Positions 7,396 through 14,019 of a DNA stretch of 34,379 nucleotides are shown here, piece by piece; positions within the stretch are counted from its first letter, which is position 1; each line of letters starts with the position of its first letter. Below the pieces are notes generated by a model, which saw nothing but the letters and a program-made list of their open reading frames with translations, made no database searches and was not told the origin of the DNA. The DNA lies in contig QZKK01000217.1 in assembly GCA_003599475.1 (NCBI GenBank), forward strand, positions 1-34,379, given 5' to 3'. The translations under genes and the position numbers were made by a program. Source of the DNA: Desulfobacteraceae bacterium (GTDB taxonomy: Bacteria > Desulfobacterota > Desulfobacteria > Desulfobacterales > SURF-15).

Positions 7396-8634
7396 ATGAA
7401 TTCTGACTCGATTATCGAAACATTCTACCGTGTTTTTCGGGACATCAGCACCTCCATCCATTCCGGCACCAGCGTGAAAGAGGTGTTGGATTTTGTCGTC
7501 AAAAAAACCACCGAGGCTTTAAAGGCCAAGGGGGCGATTTTGCGTATCCTCAATCTCGAAACCCATGAGTTGGAATTGGGTGCATCGTTCGGGTTGAGCG
7601 AACACTACCTTTCGAAAGGACCGGTTTCCAGCGAGAAAATCATCACGGATCTATGCAGGCTGAACCGGGTCATCATCATCGAAGATGTTCTGCGGGACCC
7701 GCGCGTGATGTATCCGATGGAGGCATGGGAGGAAGGGATCCGAATGGTGGTGGATGTCCCGCTTACCCTCGGGAACAATGTGGTGGGGATTCTTCGCGTT
7801 TCGTTTCCCGGACACCGTCCATTTTCAGAGGAAGAGCTCAATTTTGCCGTATCCATCGCAGAGCAGGCCTCGCTGGCCATCGATAAGGCCCGGTTGATTG
7901 AAGCCAAACAGGCAGAATACGATCATCTGGCCCTTCAGACCGAAAAGCTTTCGGCCCTCGGACGAATGGCCGCAGCGATCGCCCACGAAATCAACAATCC
8001 GCTGGCCGGTATTCTCCTCTACAGTTCCAATCTCATCAAAAAAGTTCCGCAGGGGAGTTCGCTCAGGGAAGGGCTGGAGGTGATCGTCCGGGAAACCATC
8101 CGTTGCAAAAGCATCATTCAGGAGCTTCTGGAGTTTTCCCGCGACCGGGAGCCGATGAAAAACCCAGCCGATCTCAATGGCATCATCGAAAAGGCATTGA
8201 GGATTCTGGAAAATGAGCTCCGGCTCCGGCACATCCGAGTGGAAAGGCGGCTTGCCCGAAAGATGGCAAGGGTTCTTCTGGATGAAAACCAGATCGAGCA
8301 GGTGTTCGTAAACCTTCTCCTCAATGCCGCTCAGGCGATCCGGGAAAACGGCATCATCATGGTTCAAAGCGAAATGGACCCGAGTCGAAACCTTGCACGG
8401 GTCTTGTTTTCAGATACCGGTTGCGGGATTCCGGAGGAGCACCTTTCAAAGATCTTCGAGCCGTTTTTTTCGACGAAGCAAAAAGGGACCGGGCTCGGAT
8501 TGGCCGTAAGCTACGGGATTATCCGAAACCACGGGGGAAACATCCAGGTCAACAGCCGCCCCGGGCAGGGGAGCTGCTTTACCATCGAGCTGCCGGTTTT
8601 CAACCAACACGAAGCAATCGCGTATGAAGAGTAG
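7396..8634 (+). CDS. Soluble GAF-domain sensor histidine kinase
   Basis: 412 residues without membrane segments. Residues 20-165 form a GAF sensor domain. The dimerisation box [12 protein letters not shown] carries the phospho-accepting His197 in the form common to NtrB-like kinases. The ATP-binding core is complete: N box with Asn310, G1 box DTGCGIP (340-346), F box FEPFF (354-358) and G2 box GTGLGL (364-369). It ends 2 bases before a sigma-54-dependent response regulator, so the two form a two-component pair. The signal sensed by GAF is unknown; in this context a redox state or a carbon-source metabolite would be plausible (inference). Confidence 0.93.
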   Translation: MNSDSIIETFYRVFRDISTSIHSGTSVKEVLDFVVKKTTEALKAKGAILRILNLETHELELGASFGLSEHYLSKGPVSSEKIITDLCRLNRVIIIEDVLRDPRVMYPMEAWEEGIRMVVDVPLTLGNNVVGILRVSFPGHRPFSEEELNFAVSIAEQASLAIDKARLIEAKQAEYDHLALQTEKLSALGRMAAAIAHEINNPLAGILLYSSNLIKKVPQGSSLREGLEVIVRETIRCKSIIQELLEFSRDREPMKNPADLNGIIEKALRILENELRLRHIRVERRLARKMARVLLDENQIEQVFVNLLLNAAQAIRENGIIMVQSEMDPSRNLARVLFSDTGCGIPEEHLSKIFEPFFSTKQKGTGLGLAVSYGIIRNHGGNIQVNSRPGQGSCFTIELPVFNQHEAIAYEE

Positions 8635-8636
8635 AA

Positions 8637-10067
8637 ATGGATGACCGAACCCTGAAGATCCTGATCATCGACGATGAGCTTGTCATCTGCGACGGGTGCC
8701 GCTTGGCACTGTCGGAAGAAGGGTATGCCGTCGAATCTTCCCTGTCCGGAATCTTCGGATTAAAAGCCGTCCTCGGCAAAGATTTTGATATCGTTTTACT
8801 GGATATGAAGCTGCCCGACATCGACGGGATGGAGGTTTTGAGGAGGATTCGAAGAGAGAAACCGGGTGTCTACGTGATCGTGATGACCGGCTATTCCACC
8901 GTCCGGAATGCGGTCGAGGCAATGAAAGTCGGCGCTTTCGACTATCTCGCCAAGCCTTTCTCAGGTGAAGAGCTCGTCATTTCAGTTCAGCGCGCGGCCG
9001 AAAAGAAGCGTCTAATCGAAGAGAATCTGGCGCTTCGGAAAGAACTGATCGATCGATTCGGTTTCGGCAGCATCGTCGGCGAAAATCCCCGGATCCTGGA
9101 AATATTCAATGAAATCGAAAAGGTTGCCCCGGCGGACAGCACGGTTCTGCTCTGCGGGGAAAGCGGGACCGGAAAAGAACTGTTCGCGAGGGCCATTCAT
9201 GCGCACAGTAAACGGGCGATCCGCCAGTTCGTTGCCGTGGACTGCAGCACCCTGACCCCCTCGCTTCTGGAAAGCGAGTTGTTCGGACACGTCAAGGGAG
9301 CTTTTACCGGAGCCGTCGAGAATAAAGCCGGTATCTTCGAGATTTCAAGCGGCGGCACCCTCTTTTTGGATGATGTGGCCAATTTGAGCATGGACATCCA
9401 GGCAAAACTTTTGCGGGTTCTGGAATCGCATGAATATAAACCGGTCGGATCGGGCGTTTTCCGAAAGGCGGACGTTCGGATCGTTGCCGCGACCAATACG
9501 AATCTCAGGCAGATGGTCGATCAAAAAACGTTCAGGGAGGATCTCTACTATCGGTTCAATGTTTTCCCCATATACCTGCCCCCCCTGCGGGAGCGGAAAG
9601 ACGATATTCCGAAGCTTGCGTATCACTTTTTGAGGCATTTCTGCAGAAAAACCGGAAAGCGAATCAAGGGATTTACCGATGAAGCCCTGGAAGCATTGAT
9701 CCAGCATGAGTGGCCCGGCAATGTGCGGCAGCTAAAAAACACCATTGAACGCCTGGTGATCCTGGCGGATGGAACCACTCTGGATCTGCTCATCATCCTG
9801 GAGCATCTGCAGAGGAAAAACTCCTGGAAAGAGGATGCGGTTCCGGAAACACTCGATGGGCTGAAAGAGATCAAACGGCATCTCGTGGAAGACCATTTCG
9901 GTCGGATCGAAAAGGCATTCGTGGTAAAGGCCCTCAAGGCTGCCGGCGGCAACGTGACTCGGGCTGCAGAGAAAGCCGGCATGCAGAGGTCCAATTTCCA
10001 TTCCTTGATGAGGAAGCATCACGTGTCAGCAGAAGATCCCGAAAATCCTAAGCAGCCATCGAGTTAG
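8637..10067 (+). CDS. Sigma-54-dependent response regulator (NtrC family)
   Basis: 476 residues in three parts. The receiver domain (1-120) has the acidic pocket IDDE and phospho-acceptor Asp56. The AAA+ domain has Walker A GESGTGKE (174-181), the sigma-54 contact loop GAFTGA (221-226), Walker B around TLFLDDV (241-247) and a downstream arginine-rich sensor region. The C-terminus is a Fis-type helix-turn-helix (NVTRAAEKAGMQRSNFHSL). All key residues are present, so it should activate RNA polymerase with sigma-54 when phosphorylated by the kinase encoded just upstream. A candidate -24/-12 promoter lies about 490 bases downstream, ahead of the formate dehydrogenase operon. Confidence 0.95.
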   Translation: MDDRTLKILIIDDELVICDGCRLALSEEGYAVESSLSGIFGLKAVLGKDFDIVLLDMKLPDIDGMEVLRRIRREKPGVYVIVMTGYSTVRNAVEAMKVGAFDYLAKPFSGEELVISVQRAAEKKRLIEENLALRKELIDRFGFGSIVGENPRILEIFNEIEKVAPADSTVLLCGESGTGKELFARAIHAHSKRAIRQFVAVDCSTLTPSLLESELFGHVKGAFTGAVENKAGIFEISSGGTLFLDDVANLSMDIQAKLLRVLESHEYKPVGSGVFRKADVRIVAATNTNLRQMVDQKTFREDLYYRFNVFPIYLPPLRERKDDIPKLAYHFLRHFCRKTGKRIKGFTDEALEALIQHEWPGNVRQLKNTIERLVILADGTTLDLLIILEHLQRKNSWKEDAVPETLDGLKEIKRHLVEDHFGRIEKAFVVKALKAAGGNVTRAAEKAGMQRSNFHSLMRKHHVSAEDPENPKQPSS

Positions 10068-10141
10068 AGGTTTCAGTGTTCAGTGTTCAGGTTTCAGCCG
10101 GTGATTTTTACGAAAAGTCTGAAACCCGAAACCTGAAACCT
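10068..10141. repeat. Inverted repeat of the TTCAG/CTGAA type
   Basis: AGGTTTCAG at 10068-10076 is perfectly complementary to CTGAAACCT at 10133-10141. Partial copies sit inside the arms (GTGTTCAGTGTTCAGG on the left, TCTGAAACCCGAAACC on the right), giving a long imperfect hairpin starting at the stop codon of the sigma-54 activator gene. It may act as a terminator or be a dispersed repeat. Confidence 0.7.
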
Positions 10142-10550
10142 AAAAATGCAAATTCCTGTACGATCAAGTTAATCCGCAGATTCCACCGATTCACACAGAT
10201 TCGACAACTCGTCATCCCGCCTCGGCCACACGGCGATCTGCAACCTGACCATTTTTAACCACGAAAAACACGAAAGACACGAAAATTAATCGAGAGCTCT
10301 TCTAAGGCATTCTTTCGTACATCTCATGTGTATCGGGGTTTAACCTGACGGACTGATTCTGTATATCCTCTTATACACCTGCCATCCTTTTGGAATCGCG
10401 ATGAAATCCATTCCTCCTTCACTTGAGACCGTATAACGGGATATACAGTGATCCTCGGTTCATCCAGGTCAATGCGCAACTTCACTCTTCATAAGAATTT
10501 AATATTATATCAAATAATCATTTTCAAAGAATCTGCTCCGGCTTCCGTTA
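10142..10550. other. Repeat-rich gap with a possible decayed short gene on the minus strand
   Basis: At about 10260-10285 the sequence shows a reiterated ACGAAA-type unit (CACGAAAAACACGAAAGACACGAAA). On the minus strand, 10340 to about 10410 encodes MDFIAIPKGWQVYKRIYR and a few more residues up to a stop, with a good AAGGAGG ahead of the ATG. Upstream coding-like sequence continues in a different frame (RIDLDEPRITVYP). This looks like a frameshifted remnant of a small protein, but I do not recognise the family. No RNA gene is apparent. Confidence 0.3.
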
Positions 10551-10551
10551 T

Positions 10552-10568
10552 CCGGTATGCAAGTTGCT
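10552..10568 (+). promoter_or_regulatory. Candidate sigma-54 (-24/-12) promoter
   Basis: CGGTAT, five bases, then TTGCT: GG at 10554-10555 and GC at 10566-10567 are separated by exactly 10 bases, the invariant spacing for sigma-54. The -12 half matches the consensus TTGCW; the -24 half is partial. It lies about 50 bases ahead of the response regulator that opens the formate dehydrogenase cluster and downstream of a sigma-54 activator gene. The motif is seen directly; its use is inferred. Confidence 0.4.
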
Positions 10569-10619
10569 CTTAGGGATCTCAGAGGGCAGGGCAACGTCAA
10601 TTCAAAAGGAGGAACGCTC

Positions 10620-11297
10620 ATGGGCTCCAATCCAGAAATCCTTTCAGAGCTGCCTCCCCATATTCTCCTGATGGAAGATGAAGAAAATGTCGGCCGGGGG
10701 CTTCAGATAGTTTTGACCGAAGCAGGTTACCGCGTGGACTGGGCGACCAGCGGCATGGGAGCGCTCGAAAAAATCAGGCAGAAACCGTTTGATCTCCTGA
10801 TGGCGGATCTCCGATTGCCGGATATCGACGGATTGGATGTCGTCAAACAGGTCAAGCAGCAGCGGCCGGAGACAATCGTCATCGTGATTACCGGATATGC
10901 CGGAATCTCTTCGGCTGTGGATGCCATGAAGGCCGGAGCGTCCGACTATCTTACCAAGCCTTTTGCGGAGGACGAAATCATCGCCGCCGTCGGGGAAGCA
11001 TTTCGGGCCAAAGAGGTGCAGCGCATAAAAAAATCTTCGACATTCGATTCCGAGGAGGGAAAGCTCATCGAAAAGCGGGAAGTGATCCGTGTGCTGGACC
11101 GGGCATCCCGGGATGAGCGTTTCTGGCGTGCGCTGTTGGAGGTCGGATCGGATGCACTGGACGGTTACGGCCTTACCCTTGAAGCGAAAGCGGCGATTGT
11201 TTCCGGGGATTTGAGCTGGATCCGCAAAAATATCGGAGAGCTGAACGAGCGCCGGCTTGGGTGGATTCGAAGCCGCCTGGAAATGGAAAAGTGGTGA
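10620..11297 (+). CDS. Response regulator with a C-terminal module shared with the formate dehydrogenase
   Basis: 225 residues from an ATG behind AAGGAGG. The receiver domain (about 12-135) has the acidic pair near residue 20, phospho-acceptor Asp63, ITGYAG and the Lys of DYLTKPF. It lacks a DNA-binding or enzymatic output domain. Residues 156-225 instead form a helical module (VLDRASRDERFWRALLE, then GLTLEAKAAIVSGDLSWI, ending RLEMEKW) that is closely similar to the last 72 residues of the formate dehydrogenase alpha subunit encoded three genes downstream. It leads an operon with NuoE-like and NuoF-like genes. A role in sensing or docking to the enzyme complex is an inference. Confidence 0.85.
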   Translation: MGSNPEILSELPPHILLMEDEENVGRGLQIVLTEAGYRVDWATSGMGALEKIRQKPFDLLMADLRLPDIDGLDVVKQVKQQRPETIVIVITGYAGISSAVDAMKAGASDYLTKPFAEDEIIAAVGEAFRAKEVQRIKKSSTFDSEEGKLIEKREVIRVLDRASRDERFWRALLEVGSDALDGYGLTLEAKAAIVSGDLSWIRKNIGELNERRLGWIRSRLEMEKW

Positions 11298-11309
11298 AAG
11301 GAGAGGCAA

Positions 11310-11831
11310 ATGGCAAAATCTACGGACGGAATCGCTTGTGATGAAAATCCGCCGGAAATGGAGAGAAAACTGGCCGAAATCCGGAACGAATTCGAGGGCA
11401 AGCGGGAAGAGCTGATCCCGATGCTTCAGAAGGTTCAGGCGGCTTTGGGGTATCTGCCCGAGAAAGCGCTCCTTGAGATCGCCCGGTGGTCGAAGCTTCC
11501 GCCGGCCGCCGTATTCGGGGCGGCGACCTTTTACACCCAGTTCCGGTTTCATCCCGCGGGAAAGCACACCCTTCGGATTTGCTGTGGAACGGCCTGCCAT
11601 GTGAAGGGATCCGATCGGATCCTCAACGATATCGAATCCTTTCTCGATATCGGGCCTGGGGAGACCAGCCAGGATCGAACATTTACGCTGGAGACCGTCG
11701 CCTGCTTCGGCTCCTGCGCATTGGCCCCCGTGGTTCTTTTGGACTCGGCCGTCAAAGGACGCATGAGCGCCTCGAAAACCCGAGAGGTCATCCAAAAGAT
11801 TCAAGAGAAAGAGGATCATTTTAAAAGATGA
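11310..11831 (+). CDS. NuoE-like [2Fe-2S] subunit of the NAD-linked formate dehydrogenase/hydrogenase type
   Basis: 173 residues with a thioredoxin-like [2Fe-2S] fold. The cluster ligands are Cys91 and Cys96 (CCGTACHVKG) and Cys132 and Cys136 (CFGSCALAP). The helical N-terminal part (EELIPMLQKVQAALGYLP) and the GAATFYTQF segment are typical of NuoE/HoxE/HydC proteins. A clear AAAGGAG precedes the ATG. It should pass electrons between the flavin subunit and the dehydrogenase. It is followed by a 324-base gap full of repeats before the NuoF-like gene, unusual within such an operon. Confidence 0.92.
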   Translation: MAKSTDGIACDENPPEMERKLAEIRNEFEGKREELIPMLQKVQAALGYLPEKALLEIARWSKLPPAAVFGAATFYTQFRFHPAGKHTLRICCGTACHVKGSDRILNDIESFLDIGPGETSQDRTFTLETVACFGSCALAPVVLLDSAVKGRMSASKTREVIQKIQEKEDHFKR

Positions 11832-11869
11832 ACATCGAACATCGAACATCGAACTTCCAACATCGAATG
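11830..11869 (+). repeat. Short tandem direct repeat (GAACATC units)
   Basis: Three perfect 7-base units GAACATC are followed by degenerate copies (GAACTTC, CAACATC). The block begins at the last codons of the nuoE-like gene. An inverted partial copy, CATCCGATGTTT, occurs about 45 bases further on. This looks like a simple-sequence expansion; no CRISPR-like spacers are present. Confidence 0.7.
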
Positions 11870-11997
11870 AAAAGACAAAGATCCAATACCGTTTCCGGGG
11901 AATGGAATCGTTCATCCGATGTTTAGCCTTTGTGGCTTCGTGACTTAGTGCTCCATTTCATAATTTCGGTGACGTATGGATTGGACCTACTGAAAAA

Positions 11998-12085
11998 ACC
12001 ACAGAGCACAGAGACCACAGAGAAGAAAAATGTATGTAAAAACAGATTCTTCGTCTTCTCTCTGTGAACTCTGTGTCCTCTGTGG
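11998..12085. repeat. Long imperfect inverted repeat of the CACAGAG type (hairpin)
   Basis: The left arm begins ACCACAGAGCACAGAGACCA and continues to an AGAAGAA stretch. The right arm is its near complement, ending CTCTGTGTCCTCTGTGGT. The arms are about 30-38 bases with a few bulges and the loop about 20 bases. It separates the nuoE-like gene from the nuoF-like gene. Each arm is itself a repeat of a CACAGAG unit. A role in mRNA processing, termination or mobility is not determinable. Confidence 0.75.
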
Positions 12086-12155
12086 TGAATCTGATACGCC
12101 ACAATAATTACGCATGCATGTACTTAGTGGCCGAGCTATTACAAGGAGGGGCGTC

Positions 12156-14006
12156 ATGAATTTTGCCGAGATAAGGGCGAAGGCGGAGCGGCAGTGGGAG
12201 CTTCTGGAAAATCTTCCCCAACCCGTCATCCATATCGGAATGGGGACATGCGGTAAAGCGGCCGGTGCCGCCGAGGTTCTGGAAGCTGCCAGGCAGACTC
12301 TGAAAGAGACCGGGGTCTTGGGGCGCATCCTTCAGGTGGGGTGTATCGGAATGTGCTACCTGGAGCCGCTGATGGCCGTCCGGAAACCGGGAAGACCGTT
12401 TGTCTTATACGGGGATCTCAATCCGGAGAGAACCGAAAAAATCCTGACCGGCTACCTCCTCGAAGATGATGCCGCAAGCCGATCGGCCGTATGCACACTG
12501 GGCGAGGGGAGTATCGACGGGATTCCCCGTTTCGTGGACCATCCGATGGTGAAACACCAGGTGCGCATCGCCTTGCGGAACTGCGGTCTGATCGACCCGG
12601 AAAACATCGACCATTATATCGCGCGCGGGGGGTACAGCGGCCTCCAAAAAGCGCTTTCCATGAAACCGGAGGCGGTTGTCGCGGAGGTAAAGGCGTCCGG
12701 TTTGCGGGGGCGGGGGGGTGCAGGCTTTCCGACGGGGATGAAGTGGGAGTTTGCGCGGAATGCCCCCGGAAAAGACAAGTACATCATCTGCAATGCAGAC
12801 GAGGGGGATCCGGGTGCATTCATGGATCGATCCCTGCTCGAAAGCGATCCGCACGCGGTTCTGGAGGGGATTTTGATCGGCGCTTATGCGATCGGAGCGG
12901 AGGAGGGATATATCTATGTGCGTGCGGAATACCCGCTGGCCATCGAGCGGCTGATCACCGCAATCGATCAGATGGAGGCCTATCAACTGATCGGAGAAGA
13001 GATTCTCGGAGGCCGATTCCGGTTCCATCTCCACATCAAGGAGGGAGCCGGGGCTTTCGTGTGCGGCGAAGAGACCGCGCTGATCGCCTCCATCCAGGGC
13101 GGACGCGGCATGCCCAGCGCACGGCCCCCGTTTCCCGCCCAGTCCGGCCTTTGGGGAAAACCGACCAATATCAACAATGTGGAAACCTTCGGCAACGTTT
13201 CGGCCATCCTTCAGAAAGGGGCATCCTGGTACGCCGGTTTCGGAACGGAAAAGAGCCGGGGAACCAAGACCTTTTCTCTGGCGGGAAAGGTTCAACGGAC
13301 CGGCCTGATCGAGGTTCCGATGGGGATTCCCCTGGGGGAGATCGTTTATGACATCGGAGGCGGAGGTGCAAAAGGGAAAACGCTGAAGGCCGTTCAGTCG
13401 GGGGGGCCTTCCGGCGGCTGCATTCCGATGACGATGCGGGATCTTCCGGTCGATTATGAGTCCCTGGCCGCAGCGGGTTCGATCATGGGATCCGGCGGGC
13501 TGGTAGTCATGGATGAAGACACCTGCATGGTGGATATCGCCCGCTACTTTCTCACCTTCACCCAGGCGGAATCCTGCGGCAAGTGCATGCCCTGCCGGCT
13601 GGGCACCAAGCAGATGCTCGATATCCTGGAGGATGTCTGTGCAGGAAGAGGCAAGTCAGAGGACATCGAATTGCTGGAGAATCTGAGCGAGGCGGTCAAA
13701 AAGGGCTCGCTGTGCGGACTCGGTCAGACGGCTCCGAATCCGGTGCAAACGACCCTCCGGTATTTTCGGGGCGAATACGAATCCCATATCCTGGATAAGA
13801 AGTGCAGATCCGGTGTCTGCAAACCGCTGTTTCACTATGAGATCGATCCTGAAAAGTGCAACGGCTGCACGGCATGCGCCCGGAAATGCTCGGTGCAGGC
13901 GATTACAGGCGAGAAAAAGCATGCGCATCGCATCCAACAGGACAAATGCATCCGATGCGGCGAATGCTATCAGGCATGCAAATTCGAAGCGGTTCGGATC
14001 GCATAA
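12156..14006 (+). CDS. NuoF-like NADH-binding flavoprotein with added Fe-S domains
   Basis: 616 residues from an ATG behind AAGGAGG. In order: an N-terminal thioredoxin-like [2Fe-2S] domain (GTCGKAAGA near 30-40 and VGCIGMCYLEP), the FMN/NAD fold with GRGGAGFPTGMKW and the NADH loop NADEGDPGAFMD, an SLBB region, the [4Fe-4S] site ESCGKCMPC, and a C-terminal ferredoxin with two cluster motifs (CNGCTACARKC, CIRCGECYQAC). This build is typical of the flavin subunit of multimeric NAD-dependent formate dehydrogenases and [FeFe]-hydrogenases, some of which bifurcate electrons with ferredoxin. It is followed 13 bases later by the formate dehydrogenase subunit. Bifurcation here is possible but unproven. 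Confidence 0.93.
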   Translation: MNFAEIRAKAERQWELLENLPQPVIHIGMGTCGKAAGAAEVLEAARQTLKETGVLGRILQVGCIGMCYLEPLMAVRKPGRPFVLYGDLNPERTEKILTGYLLEDDAASRSAVCTLGEGSIDGIPRFVDHPMVKHQVRIALRNCGLIDPENIDHYIARGGYSGLQKALSMKPEAVVAEVKASGLRGRGGAGFPTGMKWEFARNAPGKDKYIICNADEGDPGAFMDRSLLESDPHAVLEGILIGAYAIGAEEGYIYVRAEYPLAIERLITAIDQMEAYQLIGEEILGGRFRFHLHIKEGAGAFVCGEETALIASIQGGRGMPSARPPFPAQSGLWGKPTNINNVETFGNVSAILQKGASWYAGFGTEKSRGTKTFSLAGKVQRTGLIEVPMGIPLGEIVYDIGGGGAKGKTLKAVQSGGPSGGCIPMTMRDLPVDYESLAAAGSIMGSGGLVVMDEDTCMVDIARYFLTFTQAESCGKCMPCRLGTKQMLDILEDVCAGRGKSEDIELLENLSEAVKKGSLCGLGQTAPNPVQTTLRYFRGEYESHILDKKCRSGVCKPLFHYEIDPEKCNGCTACARKCSVQAITGEKKHAHRIQQDKCIRCGECYQACKFEAVRIA

Positions 14007-14019
14007 AGGAGGAACTTCG

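Noticed and set aside
11830..11869. CRISPR array from the GAACATC repeats
   Set aside because: The units are 7 bases without spacers.
10644..11915. 423-codon minus-strand frame opposite the response regulator and nuoE-like gene
   Set aside because: Shadow of two recognised genes, running also through simple repeats.
12131..12146. Possible -24/-12 element TGGC-N7-TTAC ahead of the nuoF-like gene
   Set aside because: The -12 GC, nearly invariant, is AC here, and it lies almost on the ribosome site.
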